In this document: piece after piece, positions 49,043 through 57,836 of the stretch | Layout: each line of letters starts with the position of its first letter | Position numbering within the stretch: the first letter of the stretch is position 1 | DNA from: Alishewanella longhuensis | GTDB taxonomy: Bacteria > Pseudomonadota > Gammaproteobacteria > Enterobacterales > Alteromonadaceae | Assembly: GCF_014653435.1 (NCBI RefSeq) | Contig: NZ_BNAO01000001.1 | Span: 868,897 to 932,896 of the forward strand | Direction of reading: 5' to 3' | Length of the DNA stretch: 64,000 nucleotides | Notes under the pieces: model-generated | What the model was told of the DNA's origin: nothing | Database searches by the model: none | Seen by the model: only the letters and a program-made list of their open reading frames with translations | Translations under genes and position numbers: made by a program

Positions 49043-49998
49043 TGGATCTCGTTACACGTTATATCGCTGCGGTGCAGCGTGAGTTACCAGAAAATAAACG
49101 CGATGAAATTGGTCGTGAACTGAATGCCAATATCCGGGATCAGCTGGATGCGCTGGCAGAGCAAAAAGGTGAGCTTAGTGATGACGACAGCGCTGCTGTG
49201 CTACTGCAGATGGGGCATCCTCGCGACGTGGCACAGCAGTTTGTGCCACCGCAGCCGCTAATTAGCCTCGCCTATATGCCGGTGTATCGTTATACCCTGT
49301 ATATGGTGCTGGGCATCCTGTTTGTGTTGCAAATTATCGCCAGCACCAGCGCCTGGCTACATAGTCAGTTTGGTTTACTGCTGTATCTGAAAAGCGTTGC
49401 CAGTGGCTTTATCGGCGATGCTTGCCTGGCGTTTACGGCGATTACTGTGACCTATATGTTATTATCGCGTGAGCCAGCAGCAGCGGCTAAAGCCAAACCA
49501 AACTGGCATCCACGGCAATTACCGGCAGTGGGGCCGGGCTGGCAGACGATTTCGCTGCAGAATATTTTTACCGATCTTGGTACCTATGCCTTTTTATTAG
49601 TGATGATCTGGTATCCGCTTTGGTTCAGCCCAGAGCAGCTTGACGCACAGCGCATTAGCCTGAGCGAGCCGGCACGGCAGTTTCTAGCCTGGTGTACACC
49701 GGTGTTGCTGGCTGGAATAGTGCTGAATATTGGGCAGCTAAAGCAGCGCTTCTGGAATCGCCCCATGCTGATGGCGAATATTCTAGTGAATAGCGCGTTG
49801 GTAGTGATCTTGCTTTATTTGGCGATTAATGTGCCGCTATTGCAAATTAAAGTGGATGTATGGCCTTATGCCTTTGACTGGGAATCGCTACAGTTCAGTA
49901 TAGTGCTGTGTTTGCTCATTACGGCTTGCTTCCCAGCGTACGAGTTGGGGCGGGACCTACTACGCTTAAAGCGTTTAGCGAGTAGCCAGGTAAGGTAA
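49042..49998 (+). CDS. HAAS-domain membrane protein coupled to PadR
   Basis: 318 residues. The N-terminal ~65 residues form a HAAS-like helical domain (YIAAVQRELPENKRDEIGRELNANIRDQL; LLQMGHPRDVAQQF), found next to PadR regulators. About six transmembrane helices follow (~82-100, 115-140, 180-198, 215-232, 245-263, 285-303). Likely a membrane sensor or signalling partner for the PadR protein; ligand unknown. Confidence 0.8.
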   Translation: MDLVTRYIAAVQRELPENKRDEIGRELNANIRDQLDALAEQKGELSDDDSAAVLLQMGHPRDVAQQFVPPQPLISLAYMPVYRYTLYMVLGILFVLQIIASTSAWLHSQFGLLLYLKSVASGFIGDACLAFTAITVTYMLLSREPAAAAKAKPNWHPRQLPAVGPGWQTISLQNIFTDLGTYAFLLVMIWYPLWFSPEQLDAQRISLSEPARQFLAWCTPVLLAGIVLNIGQLKQRFWNRPMLMANILVNSALVVILLYLAINVPLLQIKVDVWPYAFDWESLQFSIVLCLLITACFPAYELGRDLLRLKRLASSQVR

Positions 49999-50014
49999 AT
50001 GCAGCGCCAGAAAG

Positions 50015-50046
50015 AACAGAGGCTGAGTTATGACTCAGCCTCTGTT
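50015..50046. terminator. 14-bp perfect hairpin after the PadR/HAAS unit
   Basis: AACAGAGGCTGAGT-tatg-ACTCAGCCTCTGTT, 17 bp after the HAAS gene stop. No proper U tract on the plus strand and only TTCTTTCT on the minus; it may serve both convergent transcripts. Confidence 0.6.
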
Positions 50047-50099
50047 GTCAATCTTAAACCACCACCTATGGCGGTGCCTGCCGTATGCTAGATCAGTGA

Positions 50100-50321
50100 T
50101 TAATACTGCCTGCTACGCTTATTGTCGCGCACCAGCCACCACACTAAATAGGCAACGATTAAGATAGGCGCCAGTGTTACCAGAAAGGTAATGCCAATAC
50201 CGATTATTGCGCCAAGTAAGCCAACCGCCAGGGCAAAAATTGTTGCAACAATAGCCAGTAGGGTGGGTAAACAGTAAATACCTACTGCAACCAATAAAAT
50301 GATAACGAGTGTTCTGTTCAT
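50100..50321 (-). CDS. Small membrane protein of unknown function
   Basis: 73 residues, almost wholly hydrophobic: two long helices (~4-28 and ~32-63), Gly-rich in the middle (GLLGAIIGIGITF), then WWLVRDNKRSRQY. Positive C-terminus predicts it faces the cytoplasm. No family recognised with confidence. An ATTATATAATC box at ~50373-50383 could be its -10. Confidence 0.6.
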   Translation of the reverse strand: MNRTLVIILLVAVGIYCLPTLLAIVATIFALAVGLLGAIIGIGITFLVTLAPILIVAYLVWWLVRDNKRSRQY

Positions 50322-50744
50322 CTGCTGCTTCCTTCTTATGAAATGTTGGTGTGCTTTTATCTCTGCGATGTCATTATATAATCAAAAGCTGTGCCATTAT
50401 TAATTTTTATATAAATCATTGGTTTATATTTTTATTGGCAACAGGGCGTTATTAAAGTCAGTGAGCTTTAGTGAATTTGACCAATAGTTAGTTAAAATTT
50501 AAAGCTATTGTTTGCGGACTAGTTTGTCTAAAAACGCCAGTGTTTTGAGGAACAGCGAATACCCAGGTAAGCGGCTACCTAGCGTTGCTATTTATTAAAA
50601 AAGTAATGGCTGTGGCAAAAAAGTATCGGCAGTTTGCCTGAAAAAAGCAGCTGCTAATTGTTGAATGAGCCGAACTACTTGCTTGGAGTGAAGCAGCCGG
50701 TATGGCTGCAACATAGGAAGAAGAGGGGCAATAAAGCGGTAAAA
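50322..50744. other. Intergenic region without recognised gene
   Basis: 423 bp, AT-rich near 50380-50450. Only very short frames; no tRNA, clear terminator or repeat seen. It must hold the promoter for the 50100-50321 gene and the 3' end of the PspB-like transcript. Confidence 0.5.
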
Positions 50745-50957
50745 TCAGAGCTTATTAATTTGCTCTTTTAGTTGATAAGATTTATCGGTAACAATGCTTT
50801 CCAGGGTGGCAACCCGTTGTTTTAGTTTTGTTAGCTCGTCTTGCAATGCTGCGACTTCCTGGCTGTTATTGCGGTCTTTACTGTTCATATAGGTTTTATA
50901 GCCCGAGATAGCACAGCCGCCAATAATGGCAATAGCGGCAATTTCAAAAGGTCCCAT
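50745..50957 (-). CDS. PspB-like small membrane protein (copy 1)
   Basis: 70 residues: one N-terminal transmembrane helix (~4-22) and a C-terminal coiled coil LTKLKQRVATLESIVTDKSY. The RVATLESIVTDK core matches the PspB family signature. Its C-terminal half is nearly the same as that of the gene 14 bp upstream, so the two are tandem duplicates. Ribosome-binding site GGAGTAAC upstream. pspA and pspC are not nearby. Confidence 0.7.
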   Translation of the reverse strand: MGPFEIAAIAIIGGCAISGYKTYMNSKDRNNSQEVAALQDELTKLKQRVATLESIVTDKSYQLKEQINKL

Positions 50958-50971
50958 GATGTTACTCCAAA

Positions 50972-51190
50972 TTATAAACGATTAATTTCTTCATTTAGTT
51001 GATATTTTTTGTCGGTAACTATGCTTTCCAGCGTAGCTAATCTCGCTTTTACTTGTGTTAATTCTTGCTGTAAGTCTTCATAACCTTTTCCAGATGCCAG
51101 GTGCTGATACTTATAGCGCATCTTCATTGCATCGTAAAAAACACCACCAACAATAGCTACCACTACAATCACCACAACGCCCATATCCAT
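50972..51190 (-). CDS. PspB-like small membrane protein (copy 2)
   Basis: 72 residues from ATG 51190 (AAGGAGAG 6 bp upstream; the longer frame from 51217 overlaps this site). N-terminal helix MDMGVVVIVVVAIVGGVFY, then LTQVKARLATLESIVTDKKY coiled coil. Paralogue of the following gene; the pair forms one transcript. By family knowledge PspB-type proteins act in envelope stress signalling, but the partners are absent here. Confidence 0.7.
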   Translation of the reverse strand: MDMGVVVIVVVAIVGGVFYDAMKMRYKYQHLASGKGYEDLQQELTQVKARLATLESIVTDKKYQLNEEINRL

Positions 51191-51365
51191 TTTTCTCTCC
51201 TTTTCTGCCTTTTGCAATTGACTCTATAGTACAAGTTAAAGTTGACTAAGAACCTTGCTTAAACTAAGCAAACACAATGCCATTTCGAAAAGTAAGATAA
51301 AACATAAGCTTAGGTTTTATAGGCTTAGCAGCTTTAGTTTAAAACACAAAATAATGGTCAGTATT

Positions 51366-51380
51366 ACACTAGTCTAGTGT
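51366..51380. promoter_or_regulatory. 15-bp perfect palindrome upstream of tadA
   Basis: ACACTAG-t-CTAGTGT, followed directly by TAAAAT (possible -10) and lying ~40 bp before the tadA ATG. It looks like an operator for a dimeric regulator of tadA or of the divergent PspB-like pair; the regulator is unknown. Confidence 0.35.
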
Positions 51381-51418
51381 TAAAATTGACTAATTAAAGT
51401 GGAATTTTGTAAGCCATT

Positions 51419-51976
51419 ATGACAACTAAAAATATAACCGACGAAGACTGGATGCGCCATGCCATGCAATTGGCCGCCAAAGCCGAAGCGGCGGGCGAAG
51501 TACCAGTAGGGGCAGTACTGGTCAAAGATCAGCAACTTATTGCTGAAGGTTGGAATCAGATGATTAGTTTACATGATCCTTCAGCGCATGCTGAAATGCA
51601 GGCGGTGCGCAGCGCCGGGCAATTGCTACAAAATTACCGGCTAATTGATTGCACGCTTTACGTGACCCTAGAGCCATGCAGTATGTGTGCAGGTATGTTG
51701 GTGCATAGCAGAGTTAAGCGGTTGGTCTATGGCGCCAGTGACTATAAAACTGGCGCAGCGGGTTCAATTATGGATCTGGTTTGTCATCCTCAGTTAAATC
51801 ATCAACTTGAGGTGACTGCTGGTGTACTAGGCGAGGAGTGTGCTGCCATGTTATCGGCGTTTTTTAAAAAGCGGCGAGTACAGCAAAAGCAGCTTAAACA
51901 GCAGGCGCTGCTTCAGGTAAATGTTGAAAATAAGTCTGAAAACCGCGACGACGATGATGCAGCTTCATCGTACTGA
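51419..51976 (+). CDS. tadA: tRNA-specific adenosine-34 deaminase
   Basis: 185 residues (E. coli 167). Converts A34 to inosine in tRNA-Arg(ACG); essential. Zinc deaminase motifs SAHAEMQAVRSAG (His, catalytic Glu) and LEPCSMCAGMLVHSR (two Cys). The C-terminal ~25 residues (QKQLKQQALLQVNVENKSEN...) extend past the core and lie antisense to a small arginine-rich frame. Weak ribosome-binding site. Confidence 0.96.
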   Translation: MTTKNITDEDWMRHAMQLAAKAEAAGEVPVGAVLVKDQQLIAEGWNQMISLHDPSAHAEMQAVRSAGQLLQNYRLIDCTLYVTLEPCSMCAGMLVHSRVKRLVYGASDYKTGAAGSIMDLVCHPQLNHQLEVTAGVLGEECAAMLSAFFKKRRVQQKQLKQQALLQVNVENKSENRDDDDAASSY

Positions 51977-52061
51977 AATTACGTTTAATTCGTCTGCGGC
52001 TGGAGGCAACATCCAGAAGCCGACGACGACGTTTTAACGCTGGTTTTTTCCGTTTTAGCAT
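51894..52061 (-). CDS. Possible 55-residue arginine-rich small protein
   Basis: ATG 52061 has an excellent AAGGAG five bases upstream. The peptide begins MLKRKKPALKRRRRLLDVAS and continues with SRRRIKRNFSTMKLHHRRRG, then a less basic tail ending EAAPAV. The last ~80 bp overlap tadA antisense. It lies 81 bp downstream of the mltF stop and could be co-transcribed with it. No family is recognised; ribosomal or nucleic-acid-binding small proteins have this composition. Chance cannot be excluded because it is so short. Confidence 0.4.
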   Translation of the reverse strand: MLKRKKPALKRRRRLLDVASSRRRIKRNFSTMKLHHRRRGFQTYFQHLPEAAPAV

Positions 52062-52142
52062 TACAACTCCTTAAGTTCTTCATATTACTTGGATAATAGG
52101 GCTGCGACGGCTGAACTACAAGCGGTTAATGTGAATTTATTA

Positions 52143-53597
52143 TTAAAGTGGTGGTGTAATGACTTCTGGTTCAGCTAGCTGCTCAGCTGTTGCAGGCTCA
52201 GCTAATTGTTCGACTAATTTTTGCCGTTGTAGTTCCAAGCGATCTTCTAGCTGTTGTCGTTCGTCTACACCCACCAGCGTATCGTAATAGCGCCGAATGT
52301 TTTCTACGTACATAGCAGCTTCATCACCTCGGGCAAAACCAAAACGGGTATGTTGATACACTGATTTTTTACGTAACAAGGGTAAGCGTTGTTTTACTTC
52401 CAGCCATTTGTCGGGATCGGCACCATCGCGTTGCGTTAAACGGCGGGCGTCTTCTACATGGCCCCAGCCGATATTATAGGCGGCTAAGGCGAACCATAAT
52501 CTATCGGGCATGGGGATCCGCTCGGGGATGCGACGCAGTAGCAGTTGTAAATAACGGCTACCGCCATCAATACTCTCTTCCGGATCGATCCGGCTGTGCA
52601 CACCCATTTGTTTAGCGGTAGGCAGTGTTAACATCATTAACCCCCGCACGCCGGTTGGGCTGCGTGCTTTGGGATTCCAATGCGATTCTTGATAACTAAG
52701 AGCGGCGAGTAAGCGCCAATCTAGCTCACCAGCGTATTCGATAAACCAATCTTTATATTTAGGTAACGTTTTTTCTATCGATTGGATAAATCTTAAGGTA
52801 TCAACATAGTCAAATTGCTCAATATGACCAAAATAGCGGTCTTCCAGCGTGACCAAATCACCATTTTGATAAACATGACCAAAATATTCGATCAACACAC
52901 TGTATAAGCTGTCATCTTGATTTTTTTGTAATAGCCAACCAACGGGTAAGTTTTCATTTACGGTAAAAGCGATACTTAGCTGCGGAAATAACCGGCGGTT
53001 AACAGCGAGTTGATTCGAGTCGGTTAGGGTGTAAGCAATGCTACCTTCCACCACCTTTTGCAGTATTTCATCGGCATCTAGCTCGGGATCCTCGCGAAAC
53101 TCAATGCTTTGCTCTTCGTTTTGTAATGCAGCCAGGCTCTCGGCATGGCTGCTATGTGCCATCACAATGATAGGTTCGTTTAAATCGGCCAATTGTCGCG
53201 GCCAGCTGTTGCCTTGCCGGAAAACTAACACTTCATTAATCCAGCGATAAGCCGGTGCGGCCCGAAAACGCTCGGTGCGGGATGGTGTTAATGTTAAGCC
53301 TCCGGCGATAAAATCCACCTGGCCTGCTGCCAGCTTTTCTTGCAGTTCTTCTAAATCAAAGCTGGGGGCTAAACTCAATTCAACACCTAGACGATCGGCC
53401 AGCGCCTTGGCCAGCTCATATTCAAAACCAGTAGGGCCATCTACGCCGATATAATAGCTGGTTGGACCATGTAAAATACCAACCCGCAAACTGTTGCGCT
53501 GATAGATCTCTGCCAATTGGCTATTGCTCTCTGGCGCAGGTGGCGCGCAGGATAGCAACAAGCAACAGCAGCAGAGTAATAACAGCATTCTTAGCAT
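52143..53597 (-). CDS. mltF: Membrane-bound lytic murein transglycosylase F
   Basis: 484 residues. Lipoprotein (lipobox LLSC, Cys17; preceding Cys run is unusual). Regulatory solute-binding (SBP3-like) domain ~30-265 (VGILHGPTSYYIGVDGPTGFEYEL), then the SLT catalytic domain with Glu in ALSYQESHWNPKARSPTGVRG and AAYNIGWGHVEDA. Cleaves glycan strands with 1,6-anhydro ends. C-terminus has a short AEQLAEP duplication. Divergent from purL, as in E. coli. Confidence 0.95.
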   Translation of the reverse strand: MLRMLLLLCCCCLLLSCAPPAPESNSQLAEIYQRNSLRVGILHGPTSYYIGVDGPTGFEYELAKALADRLGVELSLAPSFDLEELQEKLAAGQVDFIAGGLTLTPSRTERFRAAPAYRWINEVLVFRQGNSWPRQLADLNEPIIVMAHSSHAESLAALQNEEQSIEFREDPELDADEILQKVVEGSIAYTLTDSNQLAVNRRLFPQLSIAFTVNENLPVGWLLQKNQDDSLYSVLIEYFGHVYQNGDLVTLEDRYFGHIEQFDYVDTLRFIQSIEKTLPKYKDWFIEYAGELDWRLLAALSYQESHWNPKARSPTGVRGLMMLTLPTAKQMGVHSRIDPEESIDGGSRYLQLLLRRIPERIPMPDRLWFALAAYNIGWGHVEDARRLTQRDGADPDKWLEVKQRLPLLRKKSVYQHTRFGFARGDEAAMYVENIRRYYDTLVGVDERQQLEDRLELQRQKLVEQLAEPATAEQLAEPEVITPPL

Positions 53598-53690
53598 CTT
53601 CGGGGTCCGGTAAAAGTTGGCAGCGACTGTTATAGCAAACTTCTTGCAGTCAGTCAGGTTTTTCGCATATCACTTAGCGCGAATTTTCTT

Positions 53691-53696
53691 TATAAT
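53691..53696 (+). promoter_or_regulatory. Probable -10 element for purL
   Basis: Perfect TATAAT 100 bp before the purL ATG in the divergent mltF-purL region. No good -35 at standard spacing. It would place the transcript start just before the long inverted repeat at 53712. Confidence 0.5.
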
Positions 53697-53711
53697 ATGC
53701 CGCCTTTAAGA

Positions 53712-53756
53712 GCGTGTTAACCTTTGCTGCAAAATAAGCAGCAAAGGTTAACACGC
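53712..53756. repeat. 19-bp perfect inverted repeat in the purL leader
   Basis: Arm GCGTGTTAACCTTTGCTGC (53712-53730), loop AAAATAA, then the exact reverse complement (53738-53756), 39 bp before the purL start. There is no U tract, so it is not a terminator. Each arm contains GCAAAGGTTAAC, only loosely like half a PurR box. It may be an operator, an RNA hairpin in the 5' UTR, or a REP/MITE-like dispersed element. Confidence 0.85.
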
Positions 53757-53795
53757 CCTAGGTTCCACTGTCGTTCAACCAACGGAAATAAGCCT

Positions 53796-56700
53796 ATGTT
53801 GATCCTGCGTGGTGCGCCTGCACTGTCCGAATTTAGAATTCAAAAGTTACTAGACCTTTGTGCCCAGCAAAATTTACCGGTAACGGGTATTTACGCTGAA
53901 TTTATGCACTTTGCTGATTTGGCTGCGCCGTTAAGCGCCGAACAGCATGCTACTCTGGATAAGTTGTTGACCTATGGTCCAACGGTGGCCAGCCACCAAC
54001 CAGTGGGGCAATTACTGTTAGTAACACCACGCCCAGGCACTATTTCGCCCTGGTCTTCTAAGGCGACTGATATCGCCCATAATTGTAATCTGCCACAGGT
54101 AAAACGCCTGGAACGCGGCATAGCCTATTATGTTGAAGGGCAAGCCGTAAGTACTGCGCAGTTAGCTCAGGTAAGCGCCTTATTGCATGATCGGATGATG
54201 GAAGCAGTCTTTACCGAGCTCACCCAAGCCGAAGCCTTGTTTGCCAAGGCTGCGCCGGGTGAACTCAGTTCGGTTGATATCCTGGGCGGTGGTCGCGAAG
54301 CCTTAGCGAAAGCCAACCTGGATTTAGGTTTGGCTCTCGCTGATGATGAAATTGATTATCTGGTCACCAATTTTCAGCAGCTCGGCCGTAACCCGAACGA
54401 CATTGAACTTTATATGTTCGCGCAGGCCAACTCAGAGCATTGCCGGCACAAAATTTTTAACGCCGATTGGACTATCGACGGCGAAAAACAGCCGAAATCG
54501 CTGTTTAAAATGATTAAAAACACCTATGAACAACACCCGGAGTATGTGCTGTCTGCCTATAAAGACAACGCTGCTGTCATGGTGGGTTCAGAGGCAGGGC
54601 GCTTCTTCCCAACGCCAGAAGGTAAAGACTACCAGTATCACCACGAGCCTATTCATATCTTGATGAAGGTGGAAACCCATAACCACCCAACGGCGATCTC
54701 GCCTTACCCAGGTGCGGCTACGGGTTCTGGTGGTGAAATTCGCGATGAAGGTGCTACCGGTGTGGGCTCTAAGCCGAAAGCCGGTTTAGTCGGTTTCTCG
54801 GTATCAAACTTACGTATTCCGGGCTTTGAACAGCCGTGGGAAACCGATTTTGGTAAGCCGGCGCGCATTGTTACTGCACTAGAGATTATGCTAGAAGGGC
54901 CACTAGGTGGCGCGGCTTTTAACAACGAATTTGGTCGCCCGGCAATTACCGGTTATTTCCGGACTTATGAAGAAAAAGTCACCAGCCACAATGGTGAAGA
55001 AGTACGTGGTTATCATAAGCCGATTATGATTGCCGGTGGTTTAGGTAATATCCGTGAAGATCACGTGCAAAAAGGCGATTTACCGGTAGGTGCCAAGTTA
55101 GTGGTGTTAGGTGGTCCAGCGATGAATATCGGTCTGGGCGGCGGTGCCGCTTCGTCTATGGCCTCGGGTCAGTCAGCTGAAGATCTGGACTTTGCCTCGG
55201 TACAGCGTGAGAACCCCGAAATTGAACGTCGTTGTCAGGAAGTGATCGATCGCTGCTGGCAGCTGGGTAAAGATAACCCTATCGTCTTTATCCACGACGT
55301 GGGTGCGGGTGGTTTATCTAATGCTTTCCCAGAGTTAGTTAATGACGGTGGTGTTGGCGGTAAGTTTGAACTGCGCAATGTGCCTAACGATGAACCAGGC
55401 ATGTCGCCATTGCAAATTTGGTGTAACGAGTCGCAAGAGCGCTATGTTATGGCCATTCCTGCCGACAAAATGCCGGTGTTTGAGCAAATTTGTAAGCGTG
55501 AACGCGCCCCTTATGCGGTAGTGGGGGAAGCTACCGCTGAGCAGCACTTAACGCTAAGCGACAGCTATTTTGGCAATACGCCCATTGATTTGCCACTGAA
55601 TGTGTTGCTGGGCAAAGCACCGAAAATGCACCGCGACGTACAAAGCCTGCAGGTGCAGGGTAAGCCACTGGATCGCAGTGCTATTACCATTGCGGATGCG
55701 GCAGAGCGGTTACTGCGTTTACCGACTATTGCTGAAAAAACCTTCTTAGTGACCATTGGCGATCGTACCGTAACCGGCTTGGTGGCGCGTGATCAAATGG
55801 TCGGTCCTTGGCAGGTGCCGGTAGCTAACTGCGGCGTCACTGCTGCCAGCTACGATACTTATCATGGTGAAGCCATGGCCATGGGTGAGCGTACCCCTGT
55901 TGCCTTGTTAGATTTTGCGGCCTCTGCCCGCTTGGCGGTAGCAGAAGCGATTACCAATATCGCGGCAACGGATATTGGTGAGTTAAATCGCATTAAGCTT
56001 TCCGCAAACTGGATGGCTGCAGCCGGTCACCCAGGTGAAGATGCCGGTTTATATGCCGCTGTGAAAGCCGTGGGCGAAGAACTGTGCCCGGCGCTGAAAG
56101 TAACCATTCCGGTGGGTAAAGACTCGATGTCGATGAAAACCCGCTGGCAGCAAGACGGCGCAGAAAAAGCGGTTACCTCACCGATGTCTTTGGTGATCAC
56201 CGCCTTTGCCCGCATTGAAGATGTGCGTAAAACGGTAACGCCGCAACTACGCACCGACAAAGGTGAGAGTGCCTTAGTATTAATTGACTTAGGGCAGGGC
56301 GCTAACCGTTTAGGTGGCTCTTGTTTGGCCCAGGTGTATAAGCAGTTAGGCGATAAAGCAGCGGATTTAGATAGCCCTGAGCTACTTATCAACTTCTTTA
56401 ATGCCATGCAGCAATTAACCCGCGAGCAAAAGCTGCTGGCTTACCATGATCGCTCAGACGGCGGTTTATTGGTTACCCTAGCGGAAATGGCCTTTGCCGG
56501 TAAAGCTGGTATTAGTGCCGATATCAGTGCCTTAGGTGATGATGCGTTAGCCGCACTGTATAGCGAAGAGTTAGGTGCAGTGGTGCAGGTAGCGCAAGCG
56601 GATGTGGCCTATGTGCAGCAGGTGTTAGCAGCGCATCAGTTAGCGACAGTAAGCCATGTGATTGGTAGCGTAAATAATAGCGATAAGCTTGAGATCACTC

Positions 56701-57686
56701 AGCACGGTAAGGCTGTGTTTAGCGATAGTCGCACCCGTTTACGCTTAATTTGGGCGGAAACTACCTATCAGATGCAGGCATTACGTGATAATCCGGCTGG
56801 TGCTAAGCAAGAGTTTGACGCCAAAGCCGATCAGCAAGATCCGGGCTTAAATGTTAAACTCAGCTTTGATCAAAATGCCGATATTGCCGCACCCTTTATT
56901 TTAAAAGGTGCCGCACCTAAGGTCGCGATTTTACGCGAGCAAGGTGTTAACTCGCAGCACGAAATGGCGGCAGCCTTTAACCGTGCTGGCTTTACGGCGA
57001 TTGACGTGCATATGAGCGACATCTTAGCCGGTCGGGTAAAACTGAGCGACTTTAACGGTTTAGCTGCTTGTGGCGGTTTCTCTTACGGTGACGTATTAGG
57101 TGCCGGTGAAGGTTGGGCTAAGTCGATTCTATTTAACGAGCAGGCGCGCCAAGAGTTCCAACGCTTCTTTGAACGGCAATCGACTTTTGCGTTAGGCGTT
57201 TGTAACGGTTGTCAGATGATGTCGAATCTGAAGAGCCTGATCCCGGGTGCAGAACTGTGGCCTCACTTTGTGCGCAATAAGTCAGAGCGTTTCGAAGCGC
57301 GTTTTAGCTTGGTAGAACTGCAGCAGAGCCCGTCACTATTTTTTAGTGGGATGGCAGGTTCACGGATGCCTATCGCCGTATCACACGGTGAAGGTCATGC
57401 TGAGTTTGCGAATGCGGCCGCTTTTGCAGCGGCCAATAGCAGCGGCACCATTGCCATGCGCTTTGTTGATAACTACGGTCAGGTCACTGAGCAGTACCCA
57501 GCAAACCCGAATGGCTCACCGGCAGGTATTACCGCATTGACGACTACCGATGGCCGCGTCAGCATTATGATGCCGCACCCAGAGCGGGTCTTCCGCACCG
57601 TTGCCAACTCCTGGCACCCAGATGATTGGCAAGAAGACAGCCCGTGGCTGCGGATGTTCCGTAACGCCCGTGTTTGGTTGGGATAA
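53796..57686 (+). CDS. purL: Phosphoribosylformylglycinamidine synthase
   Basis: 1296 residues (E. coli 1295). Fourth step of purine synthesis: FGAR + glutamine + ATP to FGAM. N-terminal PurS-like domain, two AIR-synthase-type halves ([47 protein letters not shown]) and a C-terminal glutaminase with nucleophile Cys in [14 protein letters not shown] and His/Glu near [13 protein letters not shown] 53796 ([14 protein letters not shown]) equals the family start; a frame opening at 53724 lies inside the inverted repeat. Confidence 0.98.
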   Translation: MLILRGAPALSEFRIQKLLDLCAQQNLPVTGIYAEFMHFADLAAPLSAEQHATLDKLLTYGPTVASHQPVGQLLLVTPRPGTISPWSSKATDIAHNCNLPQVKRLERGIAYYVEGQAVSTAQLAQVSALLHDRMMEAVFTELTQAEALFAKAAPGELSSVDILGGGREALAKANLDLGLALADDEIDYLVTNFQQLGRNPNDIELYMFAQANSEHCRHKIFNADWTIDGEKQPKSLFKMIKNTYEQHPEYVLSAYKDNAAVMVGSEAGRFFPTPEGKDYQYHHEPIHILMKVETHNHPTAISPYPGAATGSGGEIRDEGATGVGSKPKAGLVGFSVSNLRIPGFEQPWETDFGKPARIVTALEIMLEGPLGGAAFNNEFGRPAITGYFRTYEEKVTSHNGEEVRGYHKPIMIAGGLGNIREDHVQKGDLPVGAKLVVLGGPAMNIGLGGGAASSMASGQSAEDLDFASVQRENPEIERRCQEVIDRCWQLGKDNPIVFIHDVGAGGLSNAFPELVNDGGVGGKFELRNVPNDEPGMSPLQIWCNESQERYVMAIPADKMPVFEQICKRERAPYAVVGEATAEQHLTLSDSYFGNTPIDLPLNVLLGKAPKMHRDVQSLQVQGKPLDRSAITIADAAERLLRLPTIAEKTFLVTIGDRTVTGLVARDQMVGPWQVPVANCGVTAASYDTYHGEAMAMGERTPVALLDFAASARLAVAEAITNIAATDIGELNRIKLSANWMAAAGHPGEDAGLYAAVKAVGEELCPALKVTIPVGKDSMSMKTRWQQDGAEKAVTSPMSLVITAFARIEDVRKTVTPQLRTDKGESALVLIDLGQGANRLGGSCLAQVYKQLGDKAADLDSPELLINFFNAMQQLTREQKLLAYHDRSDGGLLVTLAEMAFAGKAGISADISALGDDALAALYSEELGAVVQVAQADVAYVQQVLAAHQLATVSHVIGSVNNSDKLEITQHGKAVFSDSRTRLRLIWAETTYQMQALRDNPAGAKQEFDAKADQQDPGLNVKLSFDQNADIAAPFILKGAAPKVAILREQGVNSQHEMAAAFNRAGFTAIDVHMSDILAGRVKLSDFNGLAACGGFSYGDVLGAGEGWAKSILFNEQARQEFQRFFERQSTFALGVCNGCQMMSNLKSLIPGAELWPHFVRNKSERFEARFSLVELQQSPSLFFSGMAGSRMPIAVSHGEGHAEFANAAAFAAANSSGTIAMRFVDNYGQVTEQYPANPNGSPAGITALTTTDGRVSIMMPHPERVFRTVANSWHPDDWQEDSPWLRMFRNARVWLG

Positions 57687-57704
57687 TGCTGATTCATCAC
57701 TAAT

Positions 57705-57731
57705 AAAAAACCTGCTGCGGCAGGTTTTTTT
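57705..57731 (+). terminator. Terminator after purL
   Basis: AAAAAACCTGC-tgcg-GCAGGTTTTTTT, 19 bp beyond the stop; a strong intrinsic terminator. Confidence 0.95.
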
Positions 57732-57836
57732 ATGAGTGATTTCTTTAGAAACAAGCTGTCTTGATATCGGTTTGGGTTATCTTGCCAGCCAAAGTAACAA
57801 GTTAGAAGCGACTCCGCGTTTTCGTTATCGGCTTTG

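Noticed and set aside
51977..52060. tadA terminator formed by the CGTCTGCGGCTGGA.. hairpin
   Set aside because: The stem is imperfect and lacks a U tract; the pairing follows from the Arg-codon-rich antisense frame.
53724..53795. 24-residue N-terminal extension of purL
   Set aside because: It is translated from the inverted repeat and leader; family members start at the equivalent of 53796.
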